64,000 nucleotides of DNA from Ilumatobacter fluminis. Lineage in GTDB: Bacteria > Actinomycetota > Acidimicrobiia > Acidimicrobiales > Ilumatobacteraceae. The notes beneath the pieces are model-generated. The model ran no database searches and was not told the DNA's origin. It worked only from the letters and a program-made list of their open reading frames with translations. Of this stretch, positions 28,087-35,893 are shown in pieces. The translations under genes were made by a program, and so were the position numbers. Each line of letters starts with the position of its first letter. Position 1 is the stretch's first letter. The stretch lies in NCBI RefSeq assembly GCF_004364865.1, contig NZ_SOAU01000001.1, positions 310,001-374,000 on the forward strand. The letters run 5' to 3'.

Positions 28087-29040
28087 ATGGGTACGAACGC
28101 GACACGGCGAGGGCGTCGCATGCTGGCGATCGCCGCACTGGCGGTCGTCGCGACCGCGTGCGGCGGCAGTGACGACGATGCGGACGGCGGCAGCGCCGAC
28201 GACGATTCGGCAGCTGACCAAGGCGGTGCGAGCGACGACGCCGGTGTCGACTCGGGAGACGGCTCGGGTGGCGAGGACGGGTCGGCGGGCGACCCGTCCG
28301 ACCTCGACGCGCTCGTCGTGCTGGGCACGCCGCCGGTCACCGCCGATCCGGGGACGGCCTTCGTCGAACTCGACGGTGAGCGGCTCGACTATGCGGCCAG
28401 CGGCTCGATCAACGTCCAGTGCACGGTGACCGATGCCCAGGTCGCGGTCAACTTCCAGACCGCCGACGGGCACGATCTCCTCGTACAGGGCGCCCCGCAG
28501 GACGGCACCTGGTTCCTCACCACGACGTTCGCCCGAGGTGGTGACAACACTCGCTACACGGCCGAGTCGATCGCCCGCGACGGCACGTTCACGATCGGCG
28601 ACGGCGCGCTGTCGTACGAGGGACAGGTCGAGCGGGTGGCCGATTTCGACGTCGCCAACGCCGAGATGGTCGACGCCCGGATGGCGGTCAACTGCGACCC
28701 GGCCGGCGGCGGATCCGACCCGACGGCCGAGATCGGCGACGCCGCGTACGCATTCCCGGTGAGCGGTGCTCAGAGCGTGACGTGCACGGTCACCGACGAC
28801 GCCGTCGAGGTACGCATCAACCGGCTCGCGCTCGAGGGCATCCAGCTCGAGATCAACGCGACGTCCGACGGCGGGCAGTGGCTCGGCAACGTGACCGTCT
28901 ACACCGACGACGGCAACCTGTCGTCGACGATCCCCGCCGACGGCACCGGCCTGACGGTCGACGGCACGACCGTCACCTACGAGGGCACCTTCACCACCCC
29001 GTCCGGCGATCAGGCCGGCACGGCCACCGCCACCTGCTGA
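28087..29040 (+). CDS. Secreted lipoprotein with two homologous-looking halves
   Basis: 317 residues; ATG at 28087 with AAGGGAG upstream. Signal peptide RRGRRMLAIAALAVVATACGG ends at a lipobox Cys (ATAC), then an acidic Asp/Gly/Ser linker to about residue 80. The rest appears as two similar strand-rich units, one with INVQCTVTDAQVAVNFQT and the other with QSVTCTVTDDAVEVRINR, each followed by LSYEG or VTYEG near its end. This internal duplication suggests two tandem beta domains. The function is unknown; the gene diverges from the glgE operon. Confidence 0.8.
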   Translation: MGTNATRRGRRMLAIAALAVVATACGGSDDDADGGSADDDSAADQGGASDDAGVDSGDGSGGEDGSAGDPSDLDALVVLGTPPVTADPGTAFVELDGERLDYAASGSINVQCTVTDAQVAVNFQTADGHDLLVQGAPQDGTWFLTTTFARGGDNTRYTAESIARDGTFTIGDGALSYEGQVERVADFDVANAEMVDARMAVNCDPAGGGSDPTAEIGDAAYAFPVSGAQSVTCTVTDDAVEVRINRLALEGIQLEINATSDGGQWLGNVTVYTDDGNLSSTIPADGTGLTVDGTTVTYEGTFTTPSGDQAGTATATC

Positions 29041-29088
29041 CCGGCCCCGCCGGGTTTCGCGAGCCTGCCCGGCGGGCACGGTTCCGAC

Positions 29089-29469
29089 ATGAGCCGTCTG
29101 TTCAAGACCATCGCCAACCCGTTCAGCCGGACGGCGCTGATCATGTTCGCGTGGACCCACCGCCGCACGATCATGCGGTGGGGTCGCTCCTTCTGGACCG
29201 AGCTGACCCAACCCGGCCGAATCGATCCGAAGCGAGTCGCCGTGATCGGCAAGGTCCTGTGGGCGATCACACGTGACCCGCAGCTCGCCGGAGCACGCCA
29301 GCTCAAGCACGTTCGCCTCGACGACGACCGCCTCGTCATCGACGCGTCGACGCGATGGAAGGGGCGAGCCCGACTGGTCGACACCCTCAGCGAGATCGAG
29401 GGCGTCAACGCGATCACCGACGAGCGTGGCCGCGTGCTGAGCGGCTCGATCGACACGACCGCCGCCTGA
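29089..29469 (+). CDS. Small basic hypothetical protein
   Basis: 126 residues, not recognised. The N-terminal half is amphipathic to hydrophobic and very basic (SRTALIMFAWTHRRTIMRWGRSFW). The C-terminal half, KHVRLDDDRLVIDASTRWKGRARLVDTLSEIEGVNAI, has the beta-alpha-beta rhythm of a BON-like domain, which in other proteins binds membranes or phospholipids. That assignment is tentative. It follows the lipoprotein gene after 48 bases on the same strand. Confidence 0.65.
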   Translation: MSRLFKTIANPFSRTALIMFAWTHRRTIMRWGRSFWTELTQPGRIDPKRVAVIGKVLWAITRDPQLAGARQLKHVRLDDDRLVIDASTRWKGRARLVDTLSEIEGVNAITDERGRVLSGSIDTTAA

Positions 29470-29482
29470 GCACCGACGACGC

Positions 29483-30274
29483 TCAGCGAGGCGGCATGCG
29501 GATGGCGCCGTCGAGGCGCAGGTTCTGCCCGTTGAAGTAGCTGTTGCGGACCAGTTCGAGCACGAGCGAGCCGAACTCCTTGGGGTCACCGAGCCGCTTC
29601 GGGAACGGCACCGACGCCGACAGGTTCGTCAGCACCTTCTCGGGTACCCCGAGCATCGGCGGTGTCGCGAAGATGCCGGGCATGATCGAGTTGACCCGGA
29701 TGCCCTCGTTCATGAGGTCGCGGGCCATCGGCAGCACCAGCCCGTTCACACCGGCCTTGCACGAGCCGTAGGCGACCTGGCCCACCTGCGCGTCCTGCGC
29801 AGCGACCGACGCGGTGAGCGTGATGACGCCGCGCTCGCCGTCGTCGCCGAGCGGTTCGGCGTGCTCGCACATGCCGAGCGCCGACAACGACGCCATCCGG
29901 TAGCTCGCCACCAAGATGCCCTCGGCTGACAGTGCGAACGCCTCGGTCGAAAGCCGCTTGTAGCCGCCGTTCTCCCGGTCGCGGCCCACGGTCTTGCCGC
30001 CTCGCGACACCTGGGCGCAGTGCACCAGGATCCGCTCCTGCCCGAACGCCGACCGGGCCTGGGCGAACCCGTCGACGACGTTGTCCTCGTCGAGGATGTC
30101 GACCCGGCAGAACAACCCGCCGATCTCGTCGGCGACCGCCTGCCCGCCCTCCGCGTTGACATCGAAGATCGTGACCTTCGCGCCGGCCGCCGCCAACGCA
30201 CGGGCGCTCGCACGCCCGAGTCCCGACGCCCCTCCGGTCACGATCGCCGCCGTTTCCCCCTGCTGAATCTCCAT
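29483..30274 (-). CDS. Short-chain dehydrogenase, 3-hydroxyacyl-CoA dehydrogenase type II-like
   Basis: 263-residue SDR. TGGASGLG at 13-20 is the dinucleotide motif; FDVN near 37-40 with Asp favours NAD. Catalytic Ser156 (LTASVAA), Tyr169 and Lys173 (YGSCK) are present. The sequence around ASGLGRASARALAAAGAKVTIFDVN and the long insert before the catalytic Ser resemble type II 3-hydroxyacyl-CoA dehydrogenases that act in beta-oxidation. NxAG, usually near residue 90, reads HCAQ here, an unusual replacement. Transcribed toward the small basic protein gene. Confidence 0.88.
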   Translation of the reverse strand: MEIQQGETAAIVTGGASGLGRASARALAAAGAKVTIFDVNAEGGQAVADEIGGLFCRVDILDEDNVVDGFAQARSAFGQERILVHCAQVSRGGKTVGRDRENGGYKRLSTEAFALSAEGILVASYRMASLSALGMCEHAEPLGDDGERGVITLTASVAAQDAQVGQVAYGSCKAGVNGLVLPMARDLMNEGIRVNSIMPGIFATPPMLGVPEKVLTNLSASVPFPKRLGDPKEFGSLVLELVRNSYFNGQNLRLDGAIRMPPR

Positions 30275-30288
30275 CGCCCGAACCTAAG

Positions 30289-30339
30289 CGAAGGCGTGAA
30301 CTGTTTGCGCACCGGGTGCGCACACCGTTCACGCCTTCG
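30289..30339. repeat. REP-like palindrome, family C, copy 1 (TGCGCACC core)
   Basis: Outer arms CGAAGGCGTGAAC (30289-30301) and its complement (30327-30339). Inner arms TGCGCACC (30306-30313) and GGTGCGCA (30315-30322). The right arm overlaps the 3' end of the regulator gene and supplies its last codons and stop. Confidence 0.9.
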
Positions 30340-31195
30340 TCGGTTGGTCGGGGGTGAGGGCGGGGTCGGGGAGGTGGGCGAGGAGGCGGACCGCGGCGCG
30401 GCCGTCGGGCGCCCATCCGTCGGCCTCGAGCACGCTCGCCACGTCGTCGTTGCGGACGGCCTGACCGCCCACGATGATCGGGACACGTGGCGCCACGCCG
30501 CGGACGGCTGTGATGGCTGCCGACGCGGCGTCGAGCTGGTCGACGGTGGTGACGCCGATACCGACGGCGTGGAGCCGCTCGGCACGAGCGGCAGCGTCGG
30601 CGAACACGGCGGGGTCGACGTCGGCGCCGAGCTCGACGACGTCGAACCCTTCGAGCCGGACGAGGTCGGCGAGGATCGAGATCGGCAGCTGGTGCTGCTC
30701 ACCGGCCGGCGCGCCCAGGACGACCGTGCCACGGCGTCGACCTGGTCGACGGAAGCGGGCGCCGAGTCGTGCGACGAGGCGCTCGGCGACCACCGTCGCA
30801 GCGGGCCAAGCGGCGGGTCCGAGCTCGCCGCGACCACTGCGACGGTCGATCTCGGCGAGCGCGGCGCCGATCATGTCGAGGAAGCAGAACGCGGCGTCGT
30901 GTCCGGCGGCCAGGGCACGCTCGATCAGATCCCAGGCCATCGGCTCGTCGTGGGCGAGGAGCGCGGCGACGAGCCGGTCGGTCCAGTCGACATCGACGGC
31001 GGGCACGATCTCCGCGTCGGGATGATTGCGGCGTTGCTCGAAGCGTTCGAGTGCAGCGGTGTCGACCCGCCAGTTCGTCCCGTCGCGCCAGGCCGGCAGC
31101 TGCCCCTGACGCACGTACTTGTAGGCGGTCATGTAGTGGACGCCGAGCCGGGCCGCGACCTGTTTCAGGTTCAGGTCGTCGGACGGGCTGGTCAC
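30329..31195 (-). CDS. HTH regulator with cobalamin-binding domain (CarH/LitR-like sensor)
   Basis: 288 residues from the GTG at 31195. Residues 8-56 are an excisionase/MerR-type winged HTH (NLKQVAARLGVHYMTAYKYVRQG, then NWRVDTAALERF). Residues about 70-150 form a helical bundle like the B12-binding cap, with W130. Residues 157-275 are a Rossmann B12-binding domain; GAPAGEQHQLPI places His168 where the lower axial cobalt ligand sits in CarH and LitR. W130 is followed by Pro, and a clear EH pair after it is missing (E138-R139), so light-driven bis-His chemistry is doubtful. It diverges from nrdA. The last codons and stop lie in a family C palindrome. Confidence 0.85.
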   Translation of the reverse strand: MTSPSDDLNLKQVAARLGVHYMTAYKYVRQGQLPAWRDGTNWRVDTAALERFEQRRNHPDAEIVPAVDVDWTDRLVAALLAHDEPMAWDLIERALAAGHDAAFCFLDMIGAALAEIDRRSGRGELGPAAWPAATVVAERLVARLGARFRRPGRRRGTVVLGAPAGEQHQLPISILADLVRLEGFDVVELGADVDPAVFADAAARAERLHAVGIGVTTVDQLDAASAAITAVRGVAPRVPIIVGGQAVRNDDVASVLEADGWAPDGRAAVRLLAHLPDPALTPDQPTKA

Positions 31196-31286
31196 CGTCC
31201 CGACCGTAGCCCGTCCACGGGGGCGCTTCCGAGGTTGCGGTTTAGTGCTCAAAGCCCGAACGCCGAGCCCCTTGACGGTGGGCGAG

Positions 31287-31300
31287 TTACACCGGTGTAA
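31287..31300. promoter_or_regulatory. Perfect 14-bp palindrome between regulator and nrdA
   Basis: TTACACCGGTGTAA is exactly self-complementary and lies 91 bases upstream of the regulator's GTG and 119 bases before the nrdA ATG. A palindrome of this kind is what a dimeric HTH regulator would bind. The likely candidate is the divergently encoded B12-binding HTH protein, but this is inference. Confidence 0.6.
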
Positions 31301-31313
31301 TGCACAACCCCCC

Positions 31314-31329
31314 ACCCAACATCTGGTGG
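31314..31329. promoter_or_regulatory. NrdR-box-like site 1
   Basis: ACCCAACATCTGGTGG resembles the bipartite NrdR box (ACAC-x-ATAT-x-GTGT type, with CATCT cores common in actinobacteria). It is 91 bases before the nrdA start codon. A second site with the same core in the other orientation is centred 43 bp away, about four helical turns. Confidence 0.6.
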
Positions 31330-31356
31330 TCGTCCTGGCTCACCTTGCGGCGTACG

Positions 31357-31372
31357 CACCAGATGTTGTGGT
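31357..31372. promoter_or_regulatory. NrdR-box-like site 2
   Basis: CACCAGATGTTGTGGT, read on the other strand, gives ACCACAACATCTGGTG, nearly the same as site 1. NrdR boxes normally occur in pairs a whole number of turns apart upstream of ribonucleotide reductase genes, which fits here. No nrdR gene is in the window. Confidence 0.6.
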
Positions 31373-31419
31373 GGCGGATCGACCGCACAGCACCGCACCG
31401 CACCCGAGGAGCACCACCC

Positions 31420-33873
31420 ATGACCGTGATCGACGAGAACCGACCGCCCACCCTCACGGCCATCAGCGGCGCCGGCGGCGTGGCCGTCGACACCGAGGGG
31501 ATGCGGGTTCGAAAGCGCAACGGATCGCTGGAGCCGGTCGATGTCAACAAGATCGTCATCTCGATCGCCAAGGCTGCGCAGGGCCTTCGCGGCGTCGACC
31601 CGATGCGCGTGGCGACCCGGACGATCTCTGCGCTGTCCGACGGTGCGACCACTCGGGAGCTCGACGAGCTGTCGATCCGCACCGCCGCCGGCCTGATCGT
31701 CGAAGAGCCGGCCTACTCGCGTCTGGCAGCACGGCTGCTCGCCACCGTGATCGACAAGGAGGTGCGCACCCAGAACGTGCCGTGGTTCTCGGAGTCGATC
31801 GCGGTCGGCCACGCCGCGGGCGTCATCTCCGACGAGGTGTACGCCTTCGTCGACGCCAACGCCCCCGAGCTGAACGCAGCGATCGACACCGACCGCGATC
31901 GCCGGTTCGAGTTCTTCGGTCTCCGCACCGTGTACGACCGGTACCTGCTCCGTCACCCCGAGACCCGCCAGGTGTTCGAGGCGCCGCAGTACTTCTTCAT
32001 GCGCGTCGCCTGTGGCCTGTCGACCGACGTCGACGAGGTCGTCGCCTTCTACGAGCTGATGTCGTCGCTGGCGTACCTGCCGTCGAGCCCGACCCTGTTC
32101 AACTCGGGAACCCGACACTCACAGATGTCGAGCTGCTACCTGCTCGACTCGCCCGAGGACAGCCTCGAGGGCATCTACGACCGCTACGCCGACATCGCCA
32201 AGCTGTCGAAGTTCGCCGGCGGCATCGGCGTCGCCTGGAGCCGGGTCCGGTCGAAGGGCAGCCTGATCGAGGGCACGAACGGCCTCTCGAACGGCATCGT
32301 GCCGTGGCTCCGAACCCTCGACTCGTCGGTCGCGGCCGTCAACCAGGGTGGTCGCCGCAAGGGCGCCGCGTGCGTCTACCTCGAGTCGTGGCACGCCGAC
32401 ATCGAGGACTTCCTCGAACTGCGCGACAACACCGGCGACCACGCCCGCCGCACTCACCACCTGAATATCGCGAACTGGGTCCCCGACCTGTTCATGGAGC
32501 GGGTCGAGAAGGACTGGATGTGGTCGTTGTTCGACCCGAAGAAGGTGCCCGAGCTCGTCGACCTCTACGGCGACGAGTTCACGACCGCCTACCAGGCCGC
32601 CGAGGAGGCCGGTCGCTTCGAGAAGCAGGTGCCGGCCCGCCAGCTCTACTCGCGCATGATGCGCACCCTCGCCCAGACCGGCAACGGCTGGATGACGTTC
32701 AAGGACGCGTCCAACCGCACGTGCAACCAGACCGGCTCCACGAACGCCGACGGGTCGCCCCGGGTCGTGCACCTGTCGAACCTGTGCACCGAGATCCTCG
32801 AGGTGACCGACCAGGAGAACACGGCGGTCTGCAACCTCGGCTCGCTCAACCTGGGCGCCTACGTGACGAGCGGCGACGCGCCCGGCTTCGACTTCGATCG
32901 GTTGGGGCAGGCGGTCCGCCAGGTCGTGCCGCTGCTCGACCGGGTGATCGACATCAACTTCTACCCGACGCCCGAAGCCGCCCACTCGAACAGCGTGTGG
33001 CGTCCGGTCGGCCTGGGCCTGATGGGTCTCCAAGACGTCTTCTTCCGACTCGGGTTCCCGTTCGACGCCCCCGAAGCCGAGGCGCTGTCGACCCGGATCA
33101 GCGCCCACATCTACTTCCACGCGCTGTGGGCCTCGACCGATCTCGCCGCCGAGTTCGGGCCGCACGAGGCGTTCTCCGGAACGCGTGCCGCACGAGGCGA
33201 CCTGCAGTTCGACCTCTGGGACGTCGCGCCGCCCGCCGAACTCGACTGGGACACGTTGCGGGGCCGCATCGACGAACACGGTCTGCGCAACAGCCTCCTG
33301 GTCGCGATCGCGCCGACGGCGACGATCGCATCGATCGCCGGCTGCTACGAGTGCATCGAGCCGCAGGTGTCGAACCTGTTCAAACGCGAGACGCTGTCGG
33401 GCGAGTTCATGCAGGTCAACCGCTACCTCGTCGCCGAACTCCAGGCGCTCGGTCTGTGGGACGAGCAGATGATCGCGGAGGTCAAGCGGTCGGAGGGGTC
33501 GATCCAGCACATCGAACGGATCCCCGAAGCGCTGCGGACTCGCTTCCGCACGGCGTGGGAGATCCCGCAGCGCCGCCTGATCGACATGGCCGCCGCCCGC
33601 GGCGCCTTCATCGACCAGAGCCAGTCGCTGAACCTGTTCATGGAGACACCGACGATCGGCAAGCTCTCGTCGATGTACCTGCACGCGTGGAAGCAGGGTC
33701 TCAAGACGACGTACTACCTGCGGAGCCGTCCGGCGACCCGCATCAACCAGGTCACCTCCAGCGGTCCGGCGTCACCCGGCCCCGGCGGTGGAGAGCCTGC
33801 CGCGACGTTCACCGACGAGGAGGCGATCGCCTGCTCGCTCGAGAACCCCGAAGCCTGCGAGGCGTGCGACTGA
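31420..33873 (+). CDS. nrdA: Class Ia ribonucleoside-diphosphate reductase, alpha subunit
   Basis: Large catalytic subunit that reduces ribonucleoside diphosphates; 817 residues. The ATG at 31420 has GAGGAG upstream. An ATP-cone (residues about 28-118) opens the protein, beginning MRVRKRNGSLEPVDVNKI, so activity is probably dATP-inhibited. Then follow SSCYLL, the substrate loop cysteines with NLCTEI and VCNLGSLNL (active-site Asn-Leu-Cys region), and the PTATIASIAGCYECIEP loop. The C-terminal redox pair is CEAC in the last five residues, ready to be reduced by thioredoxin or glutaredoxin. The stop overlaps the nrdB start by one base. Two NrdR-like boxes lie upstream. Confidence 0.96.
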   Translation: MTVIDENRPPTLTAISGAGGVAVDTEGMRVRKRNGSLEPVDVNKIVISIAKAAQGLRGVDPMRVATRTISALSDGATTRELDELSIRTAAGLIVEEPAYSRLAARLLATVIDKEVRTQNVPWFSESIAVGHAAGVISDEVYAFVDANAPELNAAIDTDRDRRFEFFGLRTVYDRYLLRHPETRQVFEAPQYFFMRVACGLSTDVDEVVAFYELMSSLAYLPSSPTLFNSGTRHSQMSSCYLLDSPEDSLEGIYDRYADIAKLSKFAGGIGVAWSRVRSKGSLIEGTNGLSNGIVPWLRTLDSSVAAVNQGGRRKGAACVYLESWHADIEDFLELRDNTGDHARRTHHLNIANWVPDLFMERVEKDWMWSLFDPKKVPELVDLYGDEFTTAYQAAEEAGRFEKQVPARQLYSRMMRTLAQTGNGWMTFKDASNRTCNQTGSTNADGSPRVVHLSNLCTEILEVTDQENTAVCNLGSLNLGAYVTSGDAPGFDFDRLGQAVRQVVPLLDRVIDINFYPTPEAAHSNSVWRPVGLGLMGLQDVFFRLGFPFDAPEAEALSTRISAHIYFHALWASTDLAAEFGPHEAFSGTRAARGDLQFDLWDVAPPAELDWDTLRGRIDEHGLRNSLLVAIAPTATIASIAGCYECIEPQVSNLFKRETLSGEFMQVNRYLVAELQALGLWDEQMIAEVKRSEGSIQHIERIPEALRTRFRTAWEIPQRRLIDMAAARGAFIDQSQSLNLFMETPTIGKLSSMYLHAWKQGLKTTYYLRSRPATRINQVTSSGPASPGPGGGEPAATFTDEEAIACSLENPEACEACD

Positions 33874-34982
33874 TGAGTGCCACCGAACGACTCCTCGACG
33901 TGTCGACCCCGGCGACGGCGTCGGCCCCGTCGGCAGGGACACCGGCTGCCCGGCCGAGCTCGATCTCGTCCGCTCGACCGAACAACATCCTCGACCCCGG
34001 CTTCGATCTGACGTTGCGGCCGATGCGCTATCCGGCCTTCTACGACATGTACCGAGATGCCATCAAGAACACGTGGACCGTCGACGAGATCGACTTCTCC
34101 GACGATCTCGTCGATCTCGACCGCAAGCTGCTGCCGGCCGAGCGGCACCTGGTGTCTCGGCTCGTCGCCTTCTTCGCGACCGGTGACTCGATCGTGGCGA
34201 ACAACCTGGTGCTCAACCTGTACCAGCACATCAATGCACCCGAAGCCCGGATGTATCTGTCGCGGCAGCTGTACGAAGAGGCGCTGCACGTGCAGTTCTA
34301 CCTCACCCTGCTCGACAACTACATCCCCGACATGGCCGAACGCGAGGCGGCGTTCGCCGCGGTGGAGAACATCCCGTCGATCCGCAAGAAGGCCGAGTTC
34401 TGCTATCGCTGGATCGACTCGATCGGCGACCTCGACCGGCTCGAGACCCGCGACGATCGTCGCCAGTTCGTGCTCAACCTGATCACGTTCGCAGCGAGCA
34501 TCGAGGGCCTCTTCTTCTTCGCCGCGTTCGCGTACGTCTACTTCCTCCGTTCGAAGGGACTGTTGAACGGTCTCGCCGACGGCACCAACTGGGTGTTCCG
34601 CGACGAGTCGTGCCACATGAACTTCGCGTTCGAGGTCGTCGAGACCGTGCGGAAGGAGGAGCCGGACCTGTTCGACGAACAGATGGAAGCCGACGTCCGG
34701 GCGATGCTGCGCGACGCGGTCGACTGTGAACTGCAGTTCGCGCAGGACGTGCTCGCCGAGGGCGTGCCGGGGATGTCGCTCAACGACACCCGTGAGTACC
34801 TGCAGTACATTGCCGACCTGCGTCTCGCACAGCTCGGCTACCAGCCCGAGTTCGGATCGAAGAACCCGTTCCCGTTCATGGAGCTGCAGGACGTGCAAGG
34901 GCTCTCGAACTTCTTCGAGCGCACCGTGTCGTCGTACCAGGTCGGCGTCTCCGGCGACGTCGCCTTCGACGAAGACTTCTGA
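33873..34982 (+). CDS. nrdB: Class Ia ribonucleoside-diphosphate reductase, beta subunit
   Basis: Radical-generating subunit, 369 residues. The ATG shares its A with the nrdA stop (TGATG), so translation is coupled. All iron ligands are present at the spacing of the E. coli enzyme: D105, E136, H139, E211, E245 and H248. The radical-bearing tyrosine is Y143, four residues after H139. This marks a tyrosyl-radical class I enzyme, not the NrdF/manganese or the radical-less types. The N-terminal 35 residues are Ser/Ala/Pro-rich and probably disordered. The C-terminal acidic tail (FDEDF) is the usual docking peptide for NrdA. Confidence 0.96.
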   Translation: MSATERLLDVSTPATASAPSAGTPAARPSSISSARPNNILDPGFDLTLRPMRYPAFYDMYRDAIKNTWTVDEIDFSDDLVDLDRKLLPAERHLVSRLVAFFATGDSIVANNLVLNLYQHINAPEARMYLSRQLYEEALHVQFYLTLLDNYIPDMAEREAAFAAVENIPSIRKKAEFCYRWIDSIGDLDRLETRDDRRQFVLNLITFAASIEGLFFFAAFAYVYFLRSKGLLNGLADGTNWVFRDESCHMNFAFEVVETVRKEEPDLFDEQMEADVRAMLRDAVDCELQFAQDVLAEGVPGMSLNDTREYLQYIADLRLAQLGYQPEFGSKNPFPFMELQDVQGLSNFFERTVSSYQVGVSGDVAFDEDF

Positions 34983-35020
34983 CCGCACCACCCACCAACC
35001 CCAACCCCGACCCAACCCGT

Positions 35021-35071
35021 CGAAGGCGTGAACAAACTGCGGAACTATTCCGCAGTTTGTTCACGCCTTCG
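35021..35071. repeat. REP-like palindrome, family C, copy 2 (AAACTGCGGAA core)
   Basis: Perfect 24-bp arms CGAAGGCGTGAACAAACTGC plus GGAA (35021-35044) and complement (35048-35071), with a 3-nt loop CTA. It lies between nrdB and the FetB-like gene, and could terminate nrd transcription. The core matches the copy at 57539-57579. Confidence 0.92.
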
Positions 35072-35082
35072 TCGGGCGGGGC

Positions 35083-35874
35083 ATGATGCGGGGCGTGGTG
35101 GCGTCGACGACCATCGGACCCGAACTCGAATGGCGGTTGGCCGTCGCGGTCGGTGCGCTCACCGCGCTCGCCGTCGCGGCGTCGTGGGTCGGCCGACTCG
35201 GCACGGCGTTGCCGAGCGCTCGCGCCGTCGCCCGAGCCATCGTGCAACTGCTGGTCGTGGCGTTGGTGGTCACCGCGGCGCTCGAACACGTCTGGTCGTC
35301 GTTGCTCTTCGTCGGGTTCATGTTCGGCGTCGCGACGGTCACGGCGTCGGGCCGCGTCGACGCTCGCTCGTCGATCCATTGGATCGCAGCGTCGATCGGC
35401 GCGGGTGCCGTCCCGGTGCTGCTGATCGTGTTCGGACTCGGCGCGGCACCGTTCGAACCGCCGACCATCGTCGCGATCTGCGGCATCGTCATCGGGAACG
35501 CCATGACCGGGTTCACGCTGATGGGTCGTCGGTCGTTGGCGGCGTTGCGGGAACGGTTCGGCGAGGTCGAGGCGGCGCTGTCGCTGGGGTTCGTGCGGCG
35601 GCGGGCGATGGCGCTCGTGGTCGACCACGACCGTCCCGAGGCGTTGGTCCCCGTGCTCGACCAGACCCGCACGGTCGGCCTCGTCTCGTTGCCCGGAGCG
35701 TTCATCGGCGTGCTGCTCGGTGGTGGCAGTGCAGCGGACGCGGCGGCCGCACAGCTGATCGTGCTCGTCGGCCTGGTTGCCGCCCAGACGATCACGGTCG
35801 TCGTCGGTGCCCGACTGATTGCTGCCGGTCGGGTCCTCGATCACGAGCTGCGCGATCGGCTCCCGACCGCATGA
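35083..35874 (+). CDS. UPF0014 (FetB) family ABC transporter permease
   Basis: 263-residue integral membrane protein with about seven hydrophobic segments (LAVAVGALTALAVAASWV, AIVQLLVVALVVTAAL, LLFVGFMFGVATV, VAICGIVIGNAMTG). The family mark is DQTRTVGLVSLPGAFIGVLLGGGSA near residue 206. E. coli FetB with the ATPase FetA is reported to export iron under oxidative stress. No FetA-like ATPase gene is adjacent; the next gene encodes a binding-protein fold. Two in-frame ATGs at 35083 and 35086 are equally possible starts. Confidence 0.88.
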   Translation: MMRGVVASTTIGPELEWRLAVAVGALTALAVAASWVGRLGTALPSARAVARAIVQLLVVALVVTAALEHVWSSLLFVGFMFGVATVTASGRVDARSSIHWIAASIGAGAVPVLLIVFGLGAAPFEPPTIVAICGIVIGNAMTGFTLMGRRSLAALRERFGEVEAALSLGFVRRRAMALVVDHDRPEALVPVLDQTRTVGLVSLPGAFIGVLLGGGSAADAAAAQLIVLVGLVAAQTITVVVGARLIAAGRVLDHELRDRLPTA

Positions 35875-35893
35875 GCGGTCCACCCTCGGCGCC

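Noticed and set aside
31196..31419. B12 riboswitch before nrdA
   Set aside because: The gap holds a palindrome and NrdR-like boxes but is too short, and I saw no B12-box-like sequence that would support a cobalamin riboswitch.
32119..35015. Long minus-strand frames opposite nrdA and nrdB
   Set aside because: Both are antisense to genes with complete catalytic residues. No start signals or motifs of their own.
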